A stretch of 50,340 bases of DNA from Candidatus Obscuribacterales bacterium (GTDB lineage: Bacteria > Cyanobacteriota > Vampirovibrionia > Obscuribacterales > Obscuribacteraceae): NCBI GenBank assembly GCA_019752635.1, contig JAIELX010000086.1:1-50340 (forward strand), written 5' to 3'. A program made the position numbers and the translations under genes. The notes beneath the pieces were generated by a model, which was given only the letters and a program-made list of their open reading frames with translations, ran no database searches and was not told the DNA's origin. This document shows, in pieces, positions 7,674-15,020 of the stretch; positions within the stretch are counted from its first letter, which is position 1, and the number at the start of each line of letters is the position of its first letter.

Positions 7674-9095
7674 TTAGCGCGGCGAAGCCAATGCCTGGCG
7701 AAGGAATCCGCAAGCCCAGTCATGTAAGCGGTTCCAAGCAACGACATGTCGCATGGAAACCATGCGTCGACGTTTCTCTTCCACGCCCATCGACAGCGCC
7801 TGCTGGATACCCGCCGCGATAGTATCGGAGTTTTCCGAATCGATGAGTATGGCGCCACTGATTAGCTCACTAGCACAGCCGGCTTTTTCGCCAAGAACAA
7901 TTGCGCCTTGTTCATCAAGTCTGCAAGCAATGTACTCTTTTGCGATCAGGTTCAAACCGTCGCGAACAGGCGTGACAGCCAACACATCAGCCGCTTGATA
8001 CCAGGCTGATAACTGCTGGTGATCAAAGTAGCCTTCCATCCACACAATCGGTTCCCACGAATCTTTGCGGAATCTGGTGTTGATTGCTTTGACGCGCTCG
8101 CGCACCTTATGCAGATAATCGGTGAAATCAGTGTTCGGTGTGAACGGCTGCGCCAATTGAACATAGTGGCAGCGACGATAATAGTCGGGATTTTCAGCCA
8201 GGAACTTCTCGACTCCGTCCAGTTTTTCAAGAATGCCCTTGGTGTAATCGATGCGATCAACGCCCAGAATAATCTGGTGGGCAAGTCGGTGAGTTACCGG
8301 CAAGGCTTCAGCCTGTAGCTTGGAACCGCGTGCGAGTCTTTGCCAGTATGGATAGTCTAGCCCAAGCGGCATCGGCAATACGGTAGTGGTGCGCCCGTGG
8401 TACTTGACGGTGAGGTTGACGAAATCAACTGTCGCATCAGGAATCAATTCCTCAACAGTGCGCAAGAAATTGTCGGCATACTCTTCAGTGTGGAATCCGA
8501 GCAAACGGTTGCTGAGCAGAGCTTCGGTAATCTCCAATCCGGCCGGTGTCTTCTTCATCAGTTCGGGCGACGGCCACGGTACATGCCAGAAATGCGCAAG
8601 TATAACGCCGGCATCCATGGAGAGCAGCGGAGCCAGTAAAGCCATTTCAAAATCATGCAACCAGACCAATGTAGGAAAGCTACGCATAGCGATGCGCTGC
8701 GATTGATGTGCAAGCATGACGCTCAATTGTCGAAAGTTCTTCCACTCTTCGGCGTCGTAGCGAATTTTGTCCTCAATGCCATGGAACAAAGGCCAGAGAT
8801 AGTTATGAACGGCCTGACCCTGGCGGTTGATTATCTCTTCCGGGACATCAGGCTTGTAGAAGCTAAACCCTGCTATGGGACGATCATCGGGTTCCGGCAC
8901 GCCGGAAAGTGCTATCCATTGAACCTTAGTGCCGAGTTGCCGAGTTAGAGGAGCCAAACTGCTAGCCACTCCGCCGGACTGACCCGGTCCGCGATAGGAG
9001 AAGATGTTGAGAGCGGGAAGTTGAACCTGCAGCTGCCCGAGATCTTCGGGGGTTAACGGTGAGAGCAGGTGAGGCTGCTTGGTGGCTGTAAACAT
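7674..9095 (-). CDS. otsA: GT20 family glycosyltransferase, probable trehalose-6-phosphate synthase
   Basis: Retaining GT-B glycosyltransferase that would join UDP- or ADP-glucose to glucose-6-phosphate, giving trehalose-6-phosphate for osmotic or desiccation protection. Family motifs in order are SYRGPGQSGGVASS (N-terminal donor loop), LVWLHDFEM, HVPWPSPE, GVDRIDYTKGI (conserved Arg and Lys for phosphate contacts) and TPVRDGLNLIAKEYIACR. The 473 aa length is normal for a synthase without a fused phosphatase. No otsB-type phosphatase gene is in the window. The related glucosylglycerol-phosphate synthases of cyanobacteria are an alternative that motifs alone cannot exclude. Transcribed toward the nuo operon. 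Confidence 0.85.
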   Translation of the reverse strand: MFTATKQPHLLSPLTPEDLGQLQVQLPALNIFSYRGPGQSGGVASSLAPLTRQLGTKVQWIALSGVPEPDDRPIAGFSFYKPDVPEEIINRQGQAVHNYLWPLFHGIEDKIRYDAEEWKNFRQLSVMLAHQSQRIAMRSFPTLVWLHDFEMALLAPLLSMDAGVILAHFWHVPWPSPELMKKTPAGLEITEALLSNRLLGFHTEEYADNFLRTVEELIPDATVDFVNLTVKYHGRTTTVLPMPLGLDYPYWQRLARGSKLQAEALPVTHRLAHQIILGVDRIDYTKGILEKLDGVEKFLAENPDYYRRCHYVQLAQPFTPNTDFTDYLHKVRERVKAINTRFRKDSWEPIVWMEGYFDHQQLSAWYQAADVLAVTPVRDGLNLIAKEYIACRLDEQGAIVLGEKAGCASELISGAILIDSENSDTIAAGIQQALSMGVEEKRRRMVSMRHVVAWNRLHDWACGFLRQALASPR

Positions 9096-9572
9096 GAAGA
9101 ACGACCTCTAACTAATTGCCAAGCCTGGTTTCCGAAGTTCGTGCTCTCTTGGCGTAAGTAATAACTCGCCAACGATTGCTCGCATCAAGTGCAGTTCGCC
9201 AAGGGCATTCGTTCATGCCCTTCTTTCCCTGGTTCAACGGGTACGTTTGAAATGTCTCTACAGTAATGCAAAGTCGTGTAGTGATCAAGTTGCAAATAGC
9301 TTAATTAGTAAGAAATTAAAAGTTGTCTCAGACACAAGAAACGCACTGTTCATAGGGATCTTGGGATTTTTACTCCCTGGAGCCCGGTTGTCATGAAGCG
9401 AGTCTAACCGTAGTCCTCTTGCCACTACAAGTGGTGGCACTACGCCCTGGTCTTAAAGGTGATTTCTTGTCAGCGCTTTTTACCGGAAGATCCCCGGGTC
9501 GGATTTTCGCAAGTTCTTCCGACTTCATCCAGACTCGACACTATTTTCATGGCTCGCTGCATGTTTTGGCGG
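9096..9572. other. Intergenic region upstream of otsA, no gene seen
   Basis: This 477-base gap lies between otsA and a small membrane-protein gene, both on the minus strand. Short open frames here have no family features. The part near otsA is AT-rich around 9290-9330 and probably carries its promoter. The only structured element seen is the hairpin at 9201-9222. Confidence 0.45.
9201..9222. other. Perfect 8-bp inverted repeat upstream of otsA
   Basis: AAGGGCAT and ATGCCCTT are separated by six bases. It lies about 105 bases upstream of the otsA start, so it could be a leader hairpin or an operator. Followed on the plus strand by CTTTCCC, it is a poor terminator. Confidence 0.35.
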
Positions 9573-9926
9573 CTAGACCCTGGTGGGTTGACGCGGTGTA
9601 AGGTCCGGGTCTTTTGCGACTCGGACACGCTGAGACCGTGCGATCGCGAATCCGGTGGCGGTGACAGCTCCTATAACCACCCACTGAGTGAGCAACCGCG
9701 ACCAATCAATGCTATTAGCTTTCATTGGTCCCATCTCGAGTTGCAGCTCAAGACCGAACAGATTTGCCCGCTTCGAAAAGTTCTCCTGCGGTGGCTGCCA
9801 CAACAATCCGTAGCCCATAGCCCGGGCAGGCTCACCCGGTTCAACGCGCATCCACGGCGGACAGACGCCCATGAGCGCAATGACTAAAGCTCCCGTGAGA
9901 AGTATAGTTTTCTGCGCATGATTCAT
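9573..9926 (-). CDS. Small membrane protein of unknown function
   Basis: A 117 aa protein with an N-terminal hydrophobic helix (about residues 8-22) that could act as a signal anchor and a second helix near residues 82-97, enclosing a loop of about 60 residues containing GYGLLWQPP. The C-terminus is basic. A candidate AAGGCG ribosome site lies 8 bases before the ATG. No family is recognised. The helix pattern and start site support a real gene, but a competing plus-strand frame overlaps it. Confidence 0.5.
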   Translation of the reverse strand: MNHAQKTILLTGALVIALMGVCPPWMRVEPGEPARAMGYGLLWQPPQENFSKRANLFGLELQLEMGPMKANSIDWSRLLTQWVVIGAVTATGFAIARSQRVRVAKDPDLTPRQPTRV

Positions 9927-10109
9927 GATGCATCGCCTTACTAAAGATATAGTCTAGGACGAAGCGTCACTGCAAAGGTTTCCCCGGACCCTGGAGCCGG
10001 CGCCCCCTGGATCCGAGTCACTCTGCGCCCGAAGGCGTTGACTAGTAACGCCACGCGCGTGGACCGGAGCGATTCAGTTGCTTGATTTCGGATTGAAGAG
10101 GTCGGGCGC

Positions 10110-10613
10110 CTAGCGCGGGACAGCAACGCGATCTTTGTCGCGAGACTTGCTAATCACCTTAGTCAAGTTTGCCATCTCAATGGCTGCCATGGCTGCATCT
10201 GCGCCCTTGTTGCCAGCCTTAGTTCCAGCGCGCTCTACGGCCTGCTCGATTGTGTCGGTGGTGACAACGCCGAAGATAACAGGTATTCCAGTTTCGTTGG
10301 CAACAGCAGAGATGCCTTTTGCCGCCTCATTGCAAACCAGATCGTAGTGAGACGTTGCACCACGAATCACCGCCCCCAGGCAAATCACGGCATCGTACTT
10401 TTGCGCTTGAGCCGCTTTTCGAGCGACAAACGGGATTTCATAAGCTCCCGGACACCAGTACACATCAATCGCATCATCATCAACACCGTGCCTGCGTAGC
10501 GTATCGAGACAGGCGCCCAACAGTTTGGACGTGATGAACTCGTTAAAGCGACTGACGACCACACCGACGCGAAGCCCGGTAGCGATCAGATCTCCCTCGA
10601 TAATACGCGGCAT
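10110..10613 (-). CDS. ribH: 6,7-dimethyl-8-ribityllumazine synthase
   Basis: Condenses 3,4-dihydroxy-2-butanone 4-phosphate with the ribityl-aminopyrimidine to give lumazine, the penultimate riboflavin step. Clear motifs are VVSRFNEFIT near the N-terminus, VYWCPGAYEIPFVA, LGAVIRGATSHYDLVCNEAAKGI with the catalytic His, and PVIFGVVTTDTIEQAVERAGTKAGNKG. The length of 167 aa is normal. Its ATG shares a base with the ribBA stop codon (TAATG), so the two are translationally coupled. Confidence 0.96.
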   Translation of the reverse strand: MPRIIEGDLIATGLRVGVVVSRFNEFITSKLLGACLDTLRRHGVDDDAIDVYWCPGAYEIPFVARKAAQAQKYDAVICLGAVIRGATSHYDLVCNEAAKGISAVANETGIPVIFGVVTTDTIEQAVERAGTKAGNKGADAAMAAIEMANLTKVISKSRDKDRVAVPR

Positions 10614-11941
10614 TACTTGCTCTCCATTTCAACACAATCTTCATCGCACAGGTCTTGTTGTTTGAGACCCTGCATCCAATGTCCCAGCTTTTCCTTCTTG
10701 GTCAATAAATACTTCAAGTTGTGGCTGTTGCATGCGGGAGGCATCTCGACCCGGCCGGTTACCGTCAGTCCATAGCCCTCCAGACCGACAATCTTGCGAG
10801 GGTTGTTCGTAATGATGCGAACTGAACTCAAGCTCAAGTCTGCAAGAATCTGGGCGCCGACTCCGTAGTCGCGCAGGTCCGGCTTGAAGCCGAGGGCTTC
10901 GTTTGCTTGAACGGTGTCCTTGCCTTCATCCTGAAGCATGTAGGCTTTCAATTTATTGATCAGGCCAATGCCGCGACCTTCCTGTCGCAAGTAAACCAGG
11001 ACCCCCAAGTCTTCGCTGGCAATCAGAGCCATGGCGGCTTCAAGCTGCGGTCCGCAATCGCAGCGCAAGCTGGCGAACACATCCCCGGTTAAGCATTCGC
11101 TATGAACACGAATGAGAACGTCTTTCTTACCCTCTACATCGCCCTTTACCAGAGCTATGTGGTCTTGACCGTTTAAAGTGTTGCGATACGCATAAACTTT
11201 GAAATCGCCATAGGCAGAGGGCAGTCGGGTTTCGGCTTCGCGTACGACAAAGCGCTCACCCTTCAAACGCCAGGCAATCAGCTGGGCAATGTTGATGAAC
11301 TTCAGTCCGTGTTTCTTGGCGAATTCTCTGAGCTGTGGAACACGAGACATGGTGCCGTCCGGATTGATAATTTCGCAGATGACCCCGGCAGGCGTAAACC
11401 CGGAGAGTCTTGCCAAATCCACGGCCGCTTCGGTGTGTCCAGCTCGTTGCAGAACACCGCCGGGTTTCGCGACCAGAGGCGATATATGCCCCGGTCGGCG
11501 CAAGTCTTCCGGACGAGAGTTATTGTCTACAGCCACACGAATTGTCGTGGCTCTGTCATAAGCACTGATGCCGGTAGTGACACCAAATTTGGTGTCCGCG
11601 TCTATTGTTACGGTAAACGCTGTTCCTTGAGACTCAGTGTTGTGCTCAACCATGTAAGGCAGATTCAACTTGGCTGCGCGTTCCTGCGTTAAAGCCAAAC
11701 AGACCCAGCCTCGCGCTTCCGAGATCATGAAATTGATCATTTCCGGCGTGACCAGCTCGGCGACGCAGATCAAGTCGCCTTCGTTCTCTCGCCCTTCGTC
11801 ATCCGACACGATAATGAATTTCCCCGCGCGCAGATCCTCGATAGCATCTTCAATACTGTCGAAGATGTGTTCTTGCGAAACAGGTTCACTCTGAAACGAA
11901 CCGGCGTTCAGACTAACGCTGCTATTGGTCGCATTCAACAT
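10613..11941 (-). CDS. ribBA: Bifunctional 3,4-dihydroxy-2-butanone-4-phosphate synthase / GTP cyclohydrolase II
   Basis: Supplies both precursors of lumazine. The N-terminal RibB domain (about residues 20-215) shows DDEGRENEGDL, TGISAYDRATTI and RRPGHISPL. The C-terminal RibA domain (about 220-415) shows the zinc cysteines in CLTGDVFASLRCDCG, then LRQEGRGIGL and ITNNPRKI. A short acidic Cys-containing tail (CDEDC) ends the protein. The ATG at 11941 is chosen because AAAAGGAGA sits 6 bases before it; that site is swallowed by a longer TTG start. Cotranscribed with ribH. ribE lies 150 bases upstream on the same strand. Confidence 0.96.
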   Translation of the reverse strand: MLNATNSSVSLNAGSFQSEPVSQEHIFDSIEDAIEDLRAGKFIIVSDDEGRENEGDLICVAELVTPEMINFMISEARGWVCLALTQERAAKLNLPYMVEHNTESQGTAFTVTIDADTKFGVTTGISAYDRATTIRVAVDNNSRPEDLRRPGHISPLVAKPGGVLQRAGHTEAAVDLARLSGFTPAGVICEIINPDGTMSRVPQLREFAKKHGLKFINIAQLIAWRLKGERFVVREAETRLPSAYGDFKVYAYRNTLNGQDHIALVKGDVEGKKDVLIRVHSECLTGDVFASLRCDCGPQLEAAMALIASEDLGVLVYLRQEGRGIGLINKLKAYMLQDEGKDTVQANEALGFKPDLRDYGVGAQILADLSLSSVRIITNNPRKIVGLEGYGLTVTGRVEMPPACNSHNLKYLLTKKEKLGHWMQGLKQQDLCDEDCVEMESK

Positions 11942-12091
11942 CGGTGTCTCCTTTTGCAATTGCCCGGGCCAGGGTTCTGTTCTCGCATGCTCGATAAATC
12001 ACAGCAATGATGCAACTACGGGCATTAGAACTAGTTAGTACAAGCCTGGAAATTTAGCAGGCGTCCGCTAATCCACAAGGGCGTCTAGATT

Positions 12092-12757
12092 CTAAGTGTA
12101 GCCATATTCCGCCAAGGTGGTCAGGCTCAAACCTTCTTTGTTAATGTTTGGCGCTCCCCGCACGCCAAGCCATCTCGCTACATACTTACCGATTAAATCG
12201 GTTTCAAGATTAACAGTGTCACCAGGCTTCAACTCGCCCAAAGTTGTTACTTCCAAAGTGTGTGGAATTGCCGCGACCGTGAAGCGCACGTCGCTGCCGT
12301 TGTCCGTCAGGGATGCAATGGTCAAACTAATCCCGTCCAGTCCAACCGAGCCTTTCTCGATGAAATAGGGAGCAAAAGCCGGGGCGGCGGAGAATTCAAT
12401 AACGCGGGAAAATCCTTCTTCGCGAACGGCGGCGACAGTGGCCAATCCATCAATATGACCGCTGACCAAGTGTCCGCCCAGGCGGTCCGAAACCTTCAGA
12501 GCACGTTCCAAGTTGACACGATAGCCTGGTTTCATTTGCCCCAACCGTGTCTTTCGCAGGGTCTCGAAACTGGCGTCTACGGTAAACCAGTCCGCCCCGA
12601 ACAGGGTCACTGTAAGGCAGATTCCTGATACCGCGATGGAATCACCGATCTTGCATCCTTCCAGCACAACGCGCGCGGAAATTTTAAGCCGCTTGCCGTC
12701 GCTGGAATCCTGCACTGCGGTAATTTTGCCTACTTCTTCAACTATGCCGGAGAACAT
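12092..12757 (-). CDS. ribE: Riboflavin synthase, alpha subunit
   Basis: Dismutates two lumazine molecules to riboflavin. The protein has the typical start MFSGIVEEVG and two related barrel halves, the first with SIAVSGICLTV and the second with SVGLDGISLTI; each binds one lumazine. The 221 aa length is normal. The ATG at 12757 has AAAAGGAA a few bases upstream; the frame continues 24 codons further up but without family similarity. It precedes ribBA and ribH on the minus strand, forming a three-gene riboflavin set. I did not recognise an FMN riboswitch upstream. Confidence 0.95.
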   Translation of the reverse strand: MFSGIVEEVGKITAVQDSSDGKRLKISARVVLEGCKIGDSIAVSGICLTVTLFGADWFTVDASFETLRKTRLGQMKPGYRVNLERALKVSDRLGGHLVSGHIDGLATVAAVREEGFSRVIEFSAAPAFAPYFIEKGSVGLDGISLTIASLTDNGSDVRFTVAAIPHTLEVTTLGELKPGDTVNLETDLIGKYVARWLGVRGAPNINKEGLSLTTLAEYGYT

Positions 12758-12919
12758 GCCGTTCCTTTTAATACAGTGGGAAAGGGAGACAACTTTGCCC
12801 GAAACTGCAAACGTGTTTCCACGTCGCACGAAGGCCGCAACAGAGTACGAGCCAATTCTACAGCTTGTAAAGAGCCCTTGCTGTTACCCGTGAAGCTTTG
12901 TATTCACATTAGAGCAATC

Positions 12920-13864
12920 TTACCGACGCGGCAGACGCAAGCCAAAGAAGGTCATACTATTGCGTCGTCCCTGCGAAGCTTTGATATCGCGCGTTTTTCC
13001 CCACTGCAACATTTGCAGATCGTACTTCAACTCATCCATTGTCTGATAGCGCAAGACCGGATCTTTAGCCATCGCCTTGAAAAGAACATCGTCCAAGCCG
13101 CGGGGAAACCGTTGCCTCAGCTTGTCAGTCAGGGCGACAGGAGACTCGTTGACATGTTTCTGCATGAGCGCGATTGGATTGTCTGCCACCATGGGCGGTT
13201 CACCGCTCATCATCTCGTAAAAAACACAGCCCAAGGCATAAATATCGGATCTGTTATCAGCATCGTATCCCTGACACTGCTCAGGACTCATGTAATACAT
13301 GCTGCCTATTAGCGCCCCGGTGCGGGTCAACTTTGTCCGCGATTTCCCCGGTTGTGGCTCCAGGCGCGCCAGTCCAAAGTCGACTAGTTTTAAAAAGTCC
13401 TTGGTCGGTTTGTTCAAGACCATAACGTTATTAGGTTTGAGATCGCGATGAACGACGCCCTGTGCGTGCGCAAACGACAGGGCATCGCACATTTGCACGC
13501 AAAGCTTCAGCGTGCGATCCAATGGCAATCGCAGGTCAGCAGTCAATACATCGCGCAGCGATTGTCCTTCGATGTACTCCATCACTATATAAGGAAACTG
13601 CTTCTTCCAAATGCCGAAGTGGTGAAACGATGTGACATGCGGATGAACAAACGACGACAGAATTTTGCCCTCGCGCTCGAAGCGGGCACGACTTTCCTTG
13701 TCTCCCAATAACGTCGGGTGCAACATCTTGATCGCTACTATGCGATCGTCCCATTCCATGTGTCGGGCTTTGTAGATACTTCCCATGCCGCCTTCGCCGG
13801 CAGCCGCCAGGATCTCAAAACGATCGTCTATGACGGATCCGACCAGGGTCTTCTCAAAAAGCAT
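12920..13864 (-). CDS. Hanks-type serine/threonine protein kinase, cytosolic
   Basis: A 314 aa protein made almost entirely of a eukaryotic-like kinase domain. The glycine loop GEGGMGSIYKAR is near residues 23-34, the catalytic lysine is in VAIKML, HRDLKPNNV is near 137, DFGLA near 162, and the activation-segment end YMSPEQ follows. Unlike PknB, it has no transmembrane helix or sensor repeats; the C-terminus is a short basic tail. It lies 150 bases downstream of the secretion-like genes on the same strand, so it could phosphorylate parts of that machine, but this is only positional inference. Confidence 0.92.
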   Translation of the reverse strand: MLFEKTLVGSVIDDRFEILAAAGEGGMGSIYKARHMEWDDRIVAIKMLHPTLLGDKESRARFEREGKILSSFVHPHVTSFHHFGIWKKQFPYIVMEYIEGQSLRDVLTADLRLPLDRTLKLCVQMCDALSFAHAQGVVHRDLKPNNVMVLNKPTKDFLKLVDFGLARLEPQPGKSRTKLTRTGALIGSMYYMSPEQCQGYDADNRSDIYALGCVFYEMMSGEPPMVADNPIALMQKHVNESPVALTDKLRQRFPRGLDDVLFKAMAKDPVLRYQTMDELKYDLQMLQWGKTRDIKASQGRRNSMTFFGLRLPRR

Positions 13865-14015
13865 GGATGCCTGTGACGCGGGGCCAACTCACACATTGTA
13901 CCCCTACAAAACTGCTTTTAGGCGCTCCGGCTACCGTTGCGCGCCTGGACAAAGACGCTTCGCTCTTGCGGCTCCTGAACGCTCGAGCGGCGCTTGACCA
14001 ATGAGTTTTCACGGG

Positions 14016-14633
14016 CTAGAGCGGGCCACCCTGAACTACCGGAGCAGGGCCTTGAGCACTCTTGTCCTGGAACTCCACCACTACAGGCCACGTTTGCGTT
14101 GGATCGCTGGCCTGTGCGGCAGTACCTATGTAATATTTGAAACGGAAAAAGCTGGGTCCAATGACACCCTCGGCAGAGTGCTGAACCAGTTTGCCCGATA
14201 CTTCGACCGGAACAAAATTGGCCTTGCCGGATTCAGGCTCTTGCACTTGAACTTCATCAATTGAGATGCAAGCTACAGCCTTTTTATCCTTGTACTGCCT
14301 CGCAAGCGCCCGCATTGAAGTTTGATCCCTTGGCACCACTTCTTCCTTCTGCAGAATTGCTTTAGCATTTTGCTGCAGCTCACTCTTGTTTCCAGCAAAC
14401 ACCAACGCATTCATGGATTGCTCGTAGGTCAAGAAATTCGAATCGGTCAAATGCTGGGTGACTTGCTTGGCAAAGACGGTGAAGTCGTTCTTTTGTTGTG
14501 CATTCAAGGCTTTCGATGGCGCCAGACGCGTCATCATGATGATATTGAACAGAACGCTGACCACACACACAACGTAAACGCCGTAGCTTTTCATGATTTG
14601 GTCGGGAGTGATTTTTCGTATGCGCCAGTACAT
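14016..14633 (-). CDS. Single-pass membrane protein, possibly VirB8/TraE-like
   Basis: A 205 aa protein with a short basic cytosolic lead, one membrane helix (about residues 17-37) and an extracytoplasmic domain of about 165 residues. The layout and the helix-rich then strand-rich pattern resemble TraE of F-type systems, a VirB8 relative: an early LTYEQSMNALVF helix, then strands in ACISIDEVQVQ and FVPVEVSGKLVQH. Sequence similarity is too weak to prove it. The ATG has TAGGAG 9 bases upstream. It ends the run of genes starting with the PrgI-like protein and VirB4. Confidence 0.6.
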   Translation of the reverse strand: MYWRIRKITPDQIMKSYGVYVVCVVSVLFNIIMMTRLAPSKALNAQQKNDFTVFAKQVTQHLTDSNFLTYEQSMNALVFAGNKSELQQNAKAILQKEEVVPRDQTSMRALARQYKDKKAVACISIDEVQVQEPESGKANFVPVEVSGKLVQHSAEGVIGPSFFRFKYYIGTAAQASDPTQTWPVVVEFQDKSAQGPAPVVQGGPL

Positions 14634-14645
14634 TTTGCGTATCTC

Positions 14646-15020
14646 CTACAAATCAACCTTTCCAATGATCCACTTGTTGTTTTGCTTGTACAAGGTCATG
14701 GTTGCGGTGCTTTCAACAGTTTCCGATCGACGGCTCGATATGTCAAGGGAGGTTTCTCCGAGTTTATATGCGGCCACTTCTTGTTTGGCCAAAACCTTGA
14801 CCACTGCGTCGTTATCGCTACGACTGATTACCTCGACACTGGTAATCTTCGCTGCCGATTCCCAGTTTTCGCCGGACCATTTCCAGTTAAACAAGTCTTG
14901 CGCAAGAACCTCCGCTTCGGCTTCAACCCTCATGTTCGATACCGTTTTCAAAACGGCGAAAACAATGATGAAGAGCCCGCAGAATGCAACAAACCACCAC
15001 GCAATCTTACCCATATTCAC
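14646..15020 (-). CDS. Small single-pass membrane protein with an NTF2-like outer domain
   Basis: A 124 aa protein with one N-terminal membrane helix (about residues 8-26) and a domain of about 95 residues. Its alternating strands (ITSVEVISRSDNDAVVKVLA and TATMTLYKQNNKWIIGKV) look like the NTF2-like fold shared by VirB8 and TcpC. It begins with GTG directly after the virB4 stop codon; an ATG two codons later is an alternative start. The position between virB4 and the TraE-like gene suggests a structural part of the secretion complex. Confidence 0.6.
   Translation of the reverse strand: MNMGKIAWWFVAFCGLFIIVFAVLKTVSNMRVEAEAEVLAQDLFNWKWSGENWESAAKITSVEVISRSDNDAVVKVLAKQEVAAYKLGETSLDISSRRSETVESTATMTLYKQNNKWIIGKVDL

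Noticed and set aside
9941..10126. Short minus-strand frame after ribH
   Set aside because: Arg-rich, without a start signal or domain, and it overlaps the ribH end.
11942..12091. Possible FMN riboswitch in the riboflavin gene set
   Set aside because: The conserved RFN-element segments could not be recognised in this gap or upstream of ribE.
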